From Actinocorallia herbida (GTDB taxonomy: Bacteria; Actinomycetota; Actinomycetes; Streptosporangiales; Streptosporangiaceae): a DNA stretch of 64,000 nucleotides. This document shows, in pieces, positions 50,784 through 61,406 of this stretch. Each line of letters starts with the position of its first letter. Position 1 is the first letter of the stretch. Made by a program: the position numbers and the translations under genes. The stretch spans positions 3,596,001 to 3,660,000 of the forward strand of contig NZ_RJKE01000001.1 of the NCBI RefSeq assembly GCF_003751225.1, written 5' to 3'. The notes under the pieces are model-generated. The model searched no databases. It had not been told where the DNA came from and worked only from the letters and a program-made list of their open reading frames with translations.

Positions 50784-52016
50784 ATCGAGCACGTCACCGT
50801 CGTCGTCATCGGCGCGGGCCACGCCGGCCTCGCCGCGAGCCACTTCCTCACCGCGGCCTCGGTCGACCACGTCGTCCTCGAACGCGGTGAGGTGGCGAAC
50901 TCCTGGCGGTCGGAGCGCTGGGAGTCACTGCGGCTGCTCACCCCCAACCGGCTGAGCGGACTGCCCGGCCTGCCTTACGACGGCCCCGACCCGGACGGTT
51001 ACCTGACCGCGGGAGAGACCGCCGACCTCGTCGAGCGCTTCGCCAAGGTCTCCGGCGCCCCGGTCCGGACCGGCACGGCCGTCACGTCGGTCCGGCGCGC
51101 GGACGACGGCTACGCGGTGGCGACGAGCCGGGGCCCGCTCCGGTGCCGGGCCGTCGTCATCGCGACCGGCGCCTGCAACCGTCCGGTGGTGCCCGGCCTC
51201 GCCGAGGGAGTGCCGGAGGCCGTCGCGCAGTACACGCCGTTCGACTACCGCGACCCCGATGGGCTGCCCGACGGCGGCGTCCTGGTGGTCGGCGGGTCGG
51301 CTACGGGCGTGCAATTGGCCGCGGAGGTGGCGCGTTCGGGCAGGCCCGTGACGCTTTCGACCGGCGAGCACGTAAGGCTGCCGCGCACCTACCGCGGCCG
51401 CGACGTGCTCTGGTGGATGGACGCCTCCGGCGTGTGGGACGAGCGCCACGACGAACTCGACGATCTCGCCCGCGCCCGTCGCCTCCCCTCGCCGCAGCTC
51501 GTCGGCACCCCGGAACGGGCCACCCTCGACCTCAACGCGCTCACCGCGCTGGGCGTCGAGGTCGTCGGCCGCCTGGCCGCGATCCGCGACGGCCACGCCC
51601 TCTTCTCCGGCGGCCTCCGCAACGTCTGCTCCCTCGCCGACCTCAAGATGGCCCGGCTCCTCGACACCTTCGACGCCTGGGCCGCTTCGACCGGCGTCGA
51701 GGCGCCCCCGCCCGAACGCTTCGCCCCCACCGAGCTTCCCGCCCCGTCCCGCCTCCGCCTCGACCTGCGCTCCGGCGAGATCCGCTCCGTCATCTGGGCC
51801 ACCGGCTTCCGCCCCGACTACCCCTGGCTGGACGTCCCCGTCCTCGACCCCAAGGGCGCCCTCCACCACACAGGCGGAGTCCTCGAACCCCCCGGCCTCT
51901 ACGCCCTGGCCCTCCCGGTCCTCCGCCGCCGCAAGTCCACCTTCCTGCACGGCATCGAACCCGACGCCCGAGAGGTCATCACCCACCTCGTCTCCCATCT
52001 GGCGGGCTCCCACTGA
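50784..52016 (+). CDS. FAD-dependent NAD(P)-binding monooxygenase, non-canonical start
   Basis: About 410 aa. FAD motif VVVIGAGHAGLAASHFL must begin within about ten codons of the start. The frame there has no ATG, GTG or TTG: GAGGAG is followed 7 bases later by ATC 50784, and CTG 50769 is the other option. A second Rossmann GVLVVGGSATGVQLAAEVAR binds NADPH, and 'FRPDYPW' near the end is the Baeyer-Villiger/flavin-monooxygenase 'ATGF' type motif (WATGFRPDYPW). It resembles the YUCCA/arsenate- or sulfide-type flavin monooxygenases next to sulfur genes. Coupled to OsmC. An ATG-to-ATC change would lower expression. Confidence 0.8.
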   Translation: MEHVTVVVIGAGHAGLAASHFLTAASVDHVVLERGEVANSWRSERWESLRLLTPNRLSGLPGLPYDGPDPDGYLTAGETADLVERFAKVSGAPVRTGTAVTSVRRADDGYAVATSRGPLRCRAVVIATGACNRPVVPGLAEGVPEAVAQYTPFDYRDPDGLPDGGVLVVGGSATGVQLAAEVARSGRPVTLSTGEHVRLPRTYRGRDVLWWMDASGVWDERHDELDDLARARRLPSPQLVGTPERATLDLNALTALGVEVVGRLAAIRDGHALFSGGLRNVCSLADLKMARLLDTFDAWAASTGVEAPPPERFAPTELPAPSRLRLDLRSGEIRSVIWATGFRPDYPWLDVPVLDPKGALHHTGGVLEPPGLYALALPVLRRRKSTFLHGIEPDAREVITHLVSHLAGSH

Positions 52017-52045
52017 CCCCGTCCCGCGGCCCCCGCCGTGGTCAG
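52013..52045. terminator. Bidirectional hairpin between the FAD and LLM genes
   Basis: CTGACC (52013-52018) pairs with GGTCAG (52040-52045); an inner GCGG-CCC-CCGC adds to the stem. Both stops are inside the arms. Confidence 0.5.
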
Positions 52046-53028
52046 GCGGCACGCGGGGCCGCGGGACGGAGACCGAAGCGGTCGGCCGGGAGCGCGTAGG
52101 ACGTCGTGCGGTCGGCCGGGTCTGCGGTCAGCGTGTTGACCATGGCCTCCCGGACCCCGTGGGCCTCGGCGAGGGCGGTGAGCCGCTCGTGGAGGCTCTC
52201 CGGTGTGCCGTGCAGGACTGCGGGGGAGCGGAGCGCGGCCAGGCGGCGTTCGTCGGCGGTTCACACGTGCCGGTCCAGGGCCGCGAGGGAAGGGACCGGG
52301 GCATCGGTGCCCAGATCCTTGCGCGCCCGCCAGAGCAGCATCGCGCGGGCGAGCGCGGCGGCGCGCTCCGGGTCGGCCGCGGCGACCGCGCGGACGGCGA
52401 GCAGCGGGCCGCCCCGCGCCGCGCCCGACGGCAGGTGCGCCCGATATCCGGCGAGGACCGCCCTGCCGCGGGAGGGCGCGAAGAAGTGGCCGAACGCGTA
52501 CCCCGCGCCGAGGCTTCCCGCGAGCGGCGCGCTGGATCCACCCGCCCCCAGCAGCCACAGGTGCGCGGCGGGCTCGCCGGGGTCGGCCGAGCCCGCGGCG
52601 GCGTCGAGCAGCAGCCCGCGCAGGTCGGAGACCTTCCGGTCGAAGTCGGCCGCGGGACCGCCGCCCCGTCCGATGCCGACGTCGACCCTTCCGGGATGGA
52701 CGAACGCGAGGATCCCCATCGTCTCGGCGACCTTGTCGGGCCGATGGCGGGGGAGGAGGATCCCGCCCGACCCGACCCGACCCGACCCGACCCGACCCGA
52801 CCCGGCGCGGATCCGGGAGGTGCGCTCCAGCGCCGGCGCCGCCATCGTCTCCGGCGACGTCCCGGCGAACGAACCGGATCGGTGGTGTCCGGCGAACCAG
52901 ACCCGGTGGAAGCCGAGGGAGTCGGCCTGGCGGGCGAGGTCGAGGGAGCGGGCCAGCGCGTCGGCGGGTCCGGCGTCCCCGGTGAGCGGCGATTGGTCGA
53001 GGACGGACAGGCGCAGCGGAACGGACAT
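52042..53028 (-). pseudogene. LLM flavin monooxygenase broken by a nonsense codon and repeat expansion
   Basis: The 329-codon frame from ATG 53028 reads LRLSVLDQSPLTGDAGPADA, a luciferase-like oxidoreductase beginning, and continues in the same frame after an in-frame TGA at 52261-52263 (codon 256) with TADERRLAALRSPAVLHGTP, the normal family C-terminus, to a stop at 52042-52044. The usual RIR-GSGGILLPRH segment contains an insert made of a GGGTC tandem repeat (52766-52805). Both changes seem recent, since flanking codons are intact. A truncated 255-aa product is possible but lacks the last barrel helices. Final gene of the TetR-controlled operon. Confidence 0.8.
52766..52805. repeat. Pentanucleotide tandem repeat inside the LLM pseudogene
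   Basis: Seven tandem CCCGA units and a final CCCGG (40 bp) on the plus strand. It encodes alternating Gly-Ser-Gly-Arg-Val. Because 5 is not a multiple of 3, slippage by one unit would change the reading frame, but the present expansion is 30 nt above the expected sequence and keeps the frame. Confidence 0.85.
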
Positions 53029-53154
53029 GTCGGGCTCCTTTTCTGTGGGCGTTCGGGGGATAGGCGGGGACGATCTGGGCCGTGCCGGTCGGCGTCGAGG
53101 CCGCGCAAGCGCGGGGAGGGGCTCGGCGGCCCGGCCGGCGGTGCCGAGCGGCGC

Positions 53155-53658
53155 TCAGGCTTCGTGCAGGGCCGGCACGATGCGCCAGTCGCGTTGGAAG
53201 ACCAGGTTGTGGAGGTCGGCGGTGGCGATGGCGCGGAGGGTCGGGAGGAGTTCGGCGGCCTGGGCGGGGGTGGCGACGTTGAGCGGCCATTCGCCGAGGG
53301 TGGCGCCGTGCAGGTGGGGGTGGTGGAAGCCCGCGCCGTAGTGCGCGGTGAGGGTGATCGGCGAGAGGTCCGCGGCGCGCTGTTCCGGCCAGGTGAGGTG
53401 CCAGGCGGCGAGGAGCCCGCCGTGGGGATCGCGGCGCACGCCGGTCGCCTCGATGGCGCCGGTGGCGCGGAGCAGGTGGGTGTCGACCTCGGTGAGGACG
53501 GTGCGGGCGGGGGCGTCGAGCAGGGTTGCGGCGGCGCGGAAGGCCGCCTCCTTGCCTGCGCGGCTGCGCTGCCCTGCGTGGGTGCCGTCGCGCAGGTCGG
53601 CGAAGTGCCGGAGGAGTGCTTCGAGCGGGGCGGGCGGGCGAAGGGTGGACGAGGTCAT
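53155..53658 (-). CDS. Conserved-looking protein of unknown function
   Basis: The protein is 167 aa. I do not recognize the family. It has a helical N-terminal half (LEALLRHFADLRDGTHAGQR), and a C-terminal half with a histidine-rich GAGFHHPHLHGATLGEWPLN followed by ATADLHNLVFQRDWRIVPAL. The His cluster could bind a metal. No signal peptide or membrane helix. It is positioned between an esterase and a luciferase-like enzyme in the TetR-controlled operon, 13 bp after the esterase, with GAAAGGACC as its ribosome binding site. A role in catabolism or detoxification alongside them is inferred. Confidence 0.7.
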   Translation of the reverse strand: MTSSTLRPPAPLEALLRHFADLRDGTHAGQRSRAGKEAAFRAAATLLDAPARTVLTEVDTHLLRATGAIEATGVRRDPHGGLLAAWHLTWPEQRAADLSPITLTAHYGAGFHHPHLHGATLGEWPLNVATPAQAAELLPTLRAIATADLHNLVFQRDWRIVPALHEA

Positions 53659-53670
53659 GACGGGGTCCTT

Positions 53671-54447
53671 TCAGGAGGTCGGGACGGGGAAGCGGAGCGC
53701 GTCGGCGAGGGTGTCGAGGACGCGGCTGCCGGTGCGCAGGACGTCGCCGTGTTCGGCCCCGGCCACCCGCAGCAGCCGGACCGGGACCCCGTCGCCGCGG
53801 AGCCGGCGCGCGTACTTCTCGACGTCGTCGCGCACCGGGTCGTCCGTGCCGACGGCCAGGACGGCGGGCGCGGTACCGGCGAGGGAGCAGGCGTCCAGCG
53901 GCGTCGAGTGCAGGCGGGTCCCGTCGGTGTCGTGGACCGGGGCGCCGTCTCCGCGCCAGGCCCGCCACGCCTCCCGCAGTGCCGCCGGATCGGGGAACCG
54001 TCGCGGGTCGGCCTGGAAGGACGGAGCCGAGCATTCCGGATCGACCGGGGGGTAGGCGAGGAACTGCGCGGCCAGGGCGCCGCCCCGGTCCCGCACCGCG
54101 AGCGCGGCGCACGCGGCGAGGGTGCCGCCCGCGCTGTCGCCGCCGACCGCGACCGGCAGCCCCGCCGCCCGATCGGCCGCCCAGGTCAGGACGGCCAGGA
54201 CGTCCTGGAGCGCGCGCGGGTGGCGGTGCCGCGGCGCGAGCCGGTAGTCGGCGCTGAGCACGGCCCAGCCGGACGCCGCGGCGAGCCGAGTGGTGGCCCG
54301 CCGCCACTCGACCGCCGAGCCGAACCGCCAGCTCCCGCCGTGGGCCCACACGATCCAGCCGCGCGGGTCCGCCGGCACGTGCGCGAGGACGGGGACGGCA
54401 GGGCCCCCGGCGGGCCCGGGAACGCTGACGAGGGATGAGGCGGTCAT
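53671..54447 (-). CDS. Alpha/beta hydrolase (HSL-type esterase)
   Basis: The protein is 258 aa. It has the oxyanion motif WIVWAHGGSWRFG (HGG), SADYRLAPRHRHP, and the nucleophile in VAVGGDSAGGTLAA (GDSAGG), as in hormone-sensitive-lipase-type esterases. The acidic residue is expected in AVGTDDPVRDD and the His in VAGAEHGDVL. It would hydrolyse a short ester or lactone in the cytoplasm. ATG 54447 has GGAAAGGAG before it. It lies 59 bp after the MFS exporter and 12 bp before the unknown gene, so the three form one operon. Confidence 0.9.
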   Translation of the reverse strand: MTASSLVSVPGPAGGPAVPVLAHVPADPRGWIVWAHGGSWRFGSAVEWRRATTRLAAASGWAVLSADYRLAPRHRHPRALQDVLAVLTWAADRAAGLPVAVGGDSAGGTLAACAALAVRDRGGALAAQFLAYPPVDPECSAPSFQADPRRFPDPAALREAWRAWRGDGAPVHDTDGTRLHSTPLDACSLAGTAPAVLAVGTDDPVRDDVEKYARRLRGDGVPVRLLRVAGAEHGDVLRTGSRVLDTLADALRFPVPTS

Positions 54448-54506
54448 CTTCGGTCTCCTTTCCGGGGTCGGGCGGGCGGCCGGGCGGCCGCCCGCCGTGC
54501 GATGCC

Positions 54507-55937
54507 TCAGGAGCGGGGCCGCAGGAACACCGCGGCGATCACGACGCCGAGGAGCACCAGGGCCGCGTTGACCCCGATCGCGACGGTGACGCCGTGGTGG
54601 ACGGCCCCCGCGGTGACGGCCCCCGCGCTCGCCGCGGTGACGACCGCGGACATGACCGGGGTGCCCAGGGTGATCCCGATCTGCTGGGACATGCTGGCCA
54701 GTCCCGTCGCCAGGCCCTGCTCCCGGTCGGGCAGCCCGGTGGTGGCGGTGAGCATGAACCCGACGATCACCAGCATGTTGCCGACGCCGCCGAGGAACGT
54801 CGCGGGCAGCACCAGCCACATCGCGGCGGGGGAGTCGCCGAGCAGGAGCAGGACCGCGGTGAAGACGGCCTGGAGCAGTCCGCCCCAGACCAGGACGGTC
54901 CGGGTGGAGGTGCGGCCGACGGCCTTCGGCGCGAGCAGCCCGCCCAGGACGGTGCCGAGGCCGAGGACACCGAAGGAGACGCCCGCGGTCAGGGCCGAGA
55001 AGCCCAGCGTCTTCTGCATGTAGAGGGTGAGCAGGTAGACCAGGGAGGTCTCGGTGACGAAGGCGAGCACCCCGAGCACGTTGCCCCAGGCCACGGTCCG
55101 CTTGCGCAGCACGTTCAGCGGCACGAGGGGTTCGGCGGCCCGGCGCTCGACCAGGACGAACACCGCGAGCAGGACCGCGCCGACGGCGAGGGCGCCGAGC
55201 GCGGCGGGGTCGGTCCAGCCGCGTTCCCCCGCGAGGGTCAGGCCGTAGACGACGCCGAGCAGGCCGAGGGTGACGCTGAGGGCGCCGGGCACGTCGACCC
55301 GGGGCCGCCGCTCAGGCCGGGATTCGGCGATGACGCTCGGCGCGGCGAGCAGCACGGCGAGCGCGACGGGCACATTGATGAAGAACGCCCACCGCCAGGA
55401 CAGCAGGTCGGTGAGGACGCCGCCGAGGACGGCCCCGGTGGTGAACCCGGCGGACATCAGCGCGCCGTTGAGACCGAGCGCCTTGCGCCGCAGCGGCCCT
55501 TCGGGAAACGCGGTGGTGAGCAGTGCCAGCCCGGCCGGGGTGGCGGCGGCCGTCGCGAGGCCCTGGGCGACGCGGGCGATGATCAGCACGGTCGGGTCCG
55601 TGGCCAGGCCGCCGACGAGGGAGGCGACGCCGAGGAGGCCGAGGCTGCCGAGGAAGATCCGCTTGCGGCCGATGAGGTCGCCGATGCGGCCGAAGAAGAG
55701 GGTGAACCCTGCGGCGGACAGGGCGAACGCGGTGGCGATCCACTGGAGGTGGGACAGGGTGAAGCCGAGGTCGTCGCCGATCGCGGGCAGCGCCACGTTG
55801 AGGATGGAGAAGTCGACGGCCAGCATGAACTGGGCGGCGAGGAGGACGGCGAGGGTGACCTTGAGACGGCCGGTGAGCCGCTGCGGCGCGGGCCGTGTCG
55901 CGGCGCCGGCGCTCGGCGCGGTCTGGGCGGTGGTCAT
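54507..55937 (-). CDS. MFS drug exporter, DHA2 (14-helix) family
   Basis: The protein is 476 aa with about 14 helices. DHA2 signature: LDFSILNVALPAIGDDLG-like VDFSILNVALPAIGDD, then WIATAFALSAAGFTLFFGRI, DLIGRKRIFLGSLGL (motif A) and GVLTDLLSWRWAFFINVP (motif C region). It would export drugs or a toxic metabolite using protons. First gene of a minus-strand operon (exporter, esterase, unknown, LLM remnant). It is divergent from a TetR repressor with an operator between them, so induction by a drug-like ligand is likely. RBS GAAAGGAACC precedes ATG 55937. Confidence 0.93.
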   Translation of the reverse strand: MTTAQTAPSAGAATRPAPQRLTGRLKVTLAVLLAAQFMLAVDFSILNVALPAIGDDLGFTLSHLQWIATAFALSAAGFTLFFGRIGDLIGRKRIFLGSLGLLGVASLVGGLATDPTVLIIARVAQGLATAAATPAGLALLTTAFPEGPLRRKALGLNGALMSAGFTTGAVLGGVLTDLLSWRWAFFINVPVALAVLLAAPSVIAESRPERRPRVDVPGALSVTLGLLGVVYGLTLAGERGWTDPAALGALAVGAVLLAVFVLVERRAAEPLVPLNVLRKRTVAWGNVLGVLAFVTETSLVYLLTLYMQKTLGFSALTAGVSFGVLGLGTVLGGLLAPKAVGRTSTRTVLVWGGLLQAVFTAVLLLLGDSPAAMWLVLPATFLGGVGNMLVIVGFMLTATTGLPDREQGLATGLASMSQQIGITLGTPVMSAVVTAASAGAVTAGAVHHGVTVAIGVNAALVLLGVVIAAVFLRPRS

Positions 55938-56033
55938 GTCGGTAGGTTCCTTTCAGGCAGACGGGAGGGCGATCCACAATCGGTACCGAAGTTCCGTTTA
56001 CAATGGGGACCGTAGCACCGTTAGGCCGTTAAG

Positions 56034-56047
56034 GGAACCAGAGTTCC
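56034..56047. promoter_or_regulatory. TetR operator candidate
   Basis: GGAAC-CAGA-GTTCC, a perfect 5-bp inverted repeat in the divergent region between the DHA2 exporter and the TetR gene. The region 55938-56080 is AT-richer than neighbours. The repressor would bind here and control both genes. Confidence 0.5.
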
Positions 56048-56080
56048 TATAGTTGGTCCGCGAAGGTAAGGAGACCGTTC

Positions 56081-56683
56081 ATGGAGGCGACCCCGCAGCC
56101 AGGCACCGTGCGTCCAGGGGGGCGTACCGCCCGAGTCCGCGAAGCCGTCTTCCAGGCGGCCGGGGACGTGCTGGCCGAGAAGGGCTTCGACGCCCTCGAC
56201 CTCGCCGAGATCGCCCGGATCGCCGGGGTCGGCAAGACGACCGTCTACCGCAGGTGGGGCACCGCGGGCGCGCTGGCCGCCGACCTCCTGGACGACATGG
56301 CCGAGCAGTCACTGCCGCGCGCCCGCACCGGCAGCGTGGACGACGACCTGCGCGCCAACGCCCGGCTCGTCGTGAAGACGCTCACCGACCCGCGGCAGGG
56401 CCGCCTCTTCAAGGCCCTCATCGCCGCCTCCCTGTGCGACGAGCAGGCGGCCCGTGCCCTGCACCGCTTCTACGCGGTGCGCATCTCCGAATGGGCAGGC
56501 TGCGTCACCGACGCCGTCGGGCGCGGCGAGCTCCCCGAGGGGCTCGACGCCCATCGCGTCATCGCCAACGTCTCGGCGCCCCTGTACTACGCGCTCCTCA
56601 ACACCGGCGCCGCCCTCGACGACGCGGCCGCCGACCGCGCCGCCGCGGCGGCCCTCGCCGCGGCCCGCGCGGGCATCGCCTGA
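56081..56683 (+). CDS. TetR-family transcriptional repressor
   Basis: The protein is 200 aa. The N-terminal HTH reads AVFQAAGDVLAEKGFDALDL, then AEIARIAGVGKTTVYRRWGT, the TetR DNA-binding helix. The rest is a helical ligand domain of the TetR_C_16 type (NARLVVKTLTDPRQGRLFKA, SEWAGCVTDAVGRGELPEG). AAGGAG (56067-56072) is 8 bases before ATG 56081. It probably represses the divergent DHA2 exporter operon and is released by the exporter's substrate. A strong hairpin follows. Confidence 0.9.
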   Translation: MEATPQPGTVRPGGRTARVREAVFQAAGDVLAEKGFDALDLAEIARIAGVGKTTVYRRWGTAGALAADLLDDMAEQSLPRARTGSVDDDLRANARLVVKTLTDPRQGRLFKALIAASLCDEQAARALHRFYAVRISEWAGCVTDAVGRGELPEGLDAHRVIANVSAPLYYALLNTGAALDDAAADRAAAAALAAARAGIA

Positions 56684-56695
56684 CCTGGCGCGCGG

Positions 56696-56728
56696 GCCTC
56701 CGACGGCTCCCGACAAGCCGTCGGAGGC
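56696..56728. terminator. Strong bidirectional hairpin after TetR
   Basis: GCCTCCGACGGCT (56696-56708), 7-nt loop, AGCCGTCGGAGGC (56716-56728): a perfect 13-bp stem between the TetR stop and the convergent DUF2236 gene stop. Confidence 0.7.
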
Positions 56729-56738
56729 TCGGGCCGTT

Positions 56739-57641
56739 CTACAGGGGGCGGGTGGCCAGGGTCCTGGCCAGCCTGGCGTTGGCCCGGGCGGCCTCCCGGG
56801 CCTGGTAGGCGATCGGCATGTAACGAACGCGTTCGGGGAGCAGGGGGGTGGTCCGGGAGATGGCCCGGCCGACCGCCTTGAGGGCGAGATCGTCGGACCT
56901 GGTCCACGTGAGGCCCAGCTTGTCGCGGGCGGCGGGCGGGAGGGTGCCGGTGGCGACGAGACGGCCCAGGGATCCGACGCCGCGATGCAGGGGGGCCAGG
57001 ACAGGCCGGAGCGAGCGCGGGACGGACGGGGGGACCTTGTCCATCATGTCCAGGACGTCGTGGGCCACCGGGTGGTCCACGAGGACGTTCTCGACCATGT
57101 GGTCGAAGTACGTCCAGTAGTCCTCGACGGTCGGCGGAAGCAGCCGCTCGGGGACGCGGAGGATCCGGCCGAGGTCGAGGAACTCGGTGTAGACCTGGTC
57201 GGCGTAGTCGTCGGTCCACTTGCCGGGGTCGAAGTACCGGGCCGCGGAGGCCGCCGCCTGGAAGCCGGTGAGGTGGACCCAGGCCCAGGGCTCGCCGGAC
57301 AGGGCGTGATGGGTGGTGCCCTGCTCGTCGACGGCCTTGAGGTCCTTGTGCATCTCGCGGAGGCGCCGGCCCTCCTCGATCGCGGTCTCGCCGCCGTAGA
57401 TCCAGGTCTGCACCGACGCGAAGCTGCGCCTGGCCCGTCCGACGGGATCGCGCCGGAAGCTCGACAGCTGGTCCACCACGGTGCCGATCGACGGGTGCAT
57501 CACCTGGAGGAGGAACGCGCTCTGGCCGGCGAACGCCGACGTCCACAGCCCGAACTCCTCCCAGAGGACGGATCCGGGCCCGAACGTCCGGATGTCCGGC
57601 TGTTCCGGGGCCGCAGGCGGGACTTCGGTGCGCATCGCCAT
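56739..57641 (-). CDS. DUF2236 oxygenase-like (MpaB/rubber oxygenase family)
   Basis: The protein is 300 aa from ATG 57641, chosen for GAGGAGCGAG upstream. It has the DUF2236 pattern: RTFGPGSVLWEEFGLWTSAF, 'LLQVMHPSIGTVVDQLSSFR', 'TWIYGGETAIEEGRRLREMH' and 'EPWAWVHLTGFQAAASAARY', with conserved His residues that ligate a heme in latex-clearing protein and MpaB. It is all-alpha and cytoplasmic. The reaction is probably an oxidative ring or chain cleavage; the substrate is unknown. An operator-like palindrome lies 43-56 bp upstream, but no TetR gene is adjacent on that side. Confidence 0.88.
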   Translation of the reverse strand: MAMRTEVPPAAPEQPDIRTFGPGSVLWEEFGLWTSAFAGQSAFLLQVMHPSIGTVVDQLSSFRRDPVGRARRSFASVQTWIYGGETAIEEGRRLREMHKDLKAVDEQGTTHHALSGEPWAWVHLTGFQAAASAARYFDPGKWTDDYADQVYTEFLDLGRILRVPERLLPPTVEDYWTYFDHMVENVLVDHPVAHDVLDMMDKVPPSVPRSLRPVLAPLHRGVGSLGRLVATGTLPPAARDKLGLTWTRSDDLALKAVGRAISRTTPLLPERVRYMPIAYQAREAARANARLARTLATRPL

Positions 57642-57683
57642 GGCTCGCTCCTCGTTCACGGGGTGGCTTCCAGTGAACTGGCA

Positions 57684-57697
57684 TAAGTGTCTACTTA
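57684..57697 (-). promoter_or_regulatory. Palindromic operator candidate before the DUF2236 gene
   Basis: TAAGT-GTCT-ACTTA, a perfect 5-bp inverted repeat 43 bp upstream of the DUF2236 start, in an AT-rich patch. The form fits a TetR-type site. The sigma-factor gene begins above it, in the same direction. Confidence 0.5.
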
Positions 57698-57744
57698 CAA
57701 GACCTTGGCCGAAATCCGTCTGAGACACGTCACGCCGGCCCAGG

Positions 57745-58389
57745 TCAGCGGGCGAGATCGGCGGCGAGAAGATCCTCCAGCGAGGCGAGATCACCGGTCT
57801 GCGCCGCGGCGAGGAAGGACTGGACGAGGCGGCGGTGCGCGGCGGCGTCGACCGGCCGTCGCCGTCCGGTGGCGAGGTGGCCGCCGGCCCGGCGCGAGAG
57901 CTGCCTGGCGTGGTCCTCCCGCAGGCCGAGGACCACGGAGATCCGCTCGTAGGGGTAGGCGAACGCCTGGCGGAGCAGGTACACCGCGCGTTCCGCGGGC
58001 GTCAGCCGCTCCGCGAGCAGCCGGAGCGCGTCGTCGATCTCCGCGTGCCGCTCGACCGCGCTCTCGGGGCCGAGGCCCAGGTCCAGCGTCGCGGGGAGCC
58101 AGGCGCTCGCGGGCGTCTCGCGCCTCCTCCGGGGAGCCAGGGAGGCGTTGATCGCGAGCCGGACCGTGGTCTTGGCGAGGAACGCGGGCGGGCTGACGAC
58201 CGCCGCGTGGTCGGCGCGCCCCCACCGCAGCCAGGTCTCCTGGACGACGTCCTCGGCCTCGCCCGCGTCCTTGAGGAGCCGATGGGCGATGGCCAGGAGC
58301 CGAGGCCGCACGGAGGTGAACACCGAGGCCGCCGCCTCCGGGTCGCCGATCCGTACCGCGTCGTCTCTCTCCGACTCCAAAAGGTTCAT
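57745..58389 (-). CDS. ECF sigma factor (SigJ/ECF41-like), C-terminally shortened
   Basis: The protein is 214 aa from ATG 58389. Sigma-2 region: VFTSVRPRLLAIAHRLLKDA, then GEAEDVVQETWLRWGRADHA. Sigma-4 region: RLTPAERAVYLLRQAFAYPY, ERISVVLGLREDHARQLSRR. SigJ/ECF41 proteins carry a ~100-aa SnoaL-like extension that begins after 'VQSFLAAAQTGDLASLEDLL'; here the chain stops at AADLAR, just where that domain should unfold. Deletion of the tail makes characterized ECF41 factors more active, so this form may be constitutive, or the gene is damaged. The target promoter is unknown. Confidence 0.85.
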   Translation of the reverse strand: MNLLESERDDAVRIGDPEAAASVFTSVRPRLLAIAHRLLKDAGEAEDVVQETWLRWGRADHAAVVSPPAFLAKTTVRLAINASLAPRRRRETPASAWLPATLDLGLGPESAVERHAEIDDALRLLAERLTPAERAVYLLRQAFAYPYERISVVLGLREDHARQLSRRAGGHLATGRRRPVDAAAHRRLVQSFLAAAQTGDLASLEDLLAADLAR

Positions 58390-58584
58390 GGGGGCCCCGG
58401 CTCCGTTCAAGGGCGGCATCCCCGCGATGCCGTCACCCCCACCGTCTCCCGGCGGACCCCGGTGCCGCGCCCTGGGAACCCCGTGGTCCGTACCCTGGTC
58501 TCCCCCTAGGCGGGCCCTGGTGCCGGGGCTTCCTCGACCGGTGGAGGTGATCGGCGCCGCGACGCCGCGTGGGTGCGGAAACCC

Positions 58585-58590
58585 TATAAT
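58585..58590 (+). promoter_or_regulatory. TATAAT -10 element before the third LAL gene
   Basis: A perfect TATAAT at 58585-58590. No clear -35 is seen 17-18 nt upstream. The direct repeat GGAGGTCAC appears at 58593-58601 and again next to the start as its ribosome binding site (GGAGGTCAC, 58625-58633). Confidence 0.5.
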
Positions 58591-58637
58591 TCGGAGGTCA
58601 CACGTCAATAGGCACAGAGTCACCGGAGGTCACGCCG

Positions 58638-61406
<2,769 letters not shown>

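Noticed and set aside
52261-52263. TGA read as selenocysteine
   Set aside because: Luciferase-like enzymes do not use selenocysteine, and I noticed no SECIS-like element; a nonsense change is simpler.
52766-52805. Tandem repeats considered as a CRISPR array
   Set aside because: Units are 5 bp with no spacers and lie inside a coding frame.
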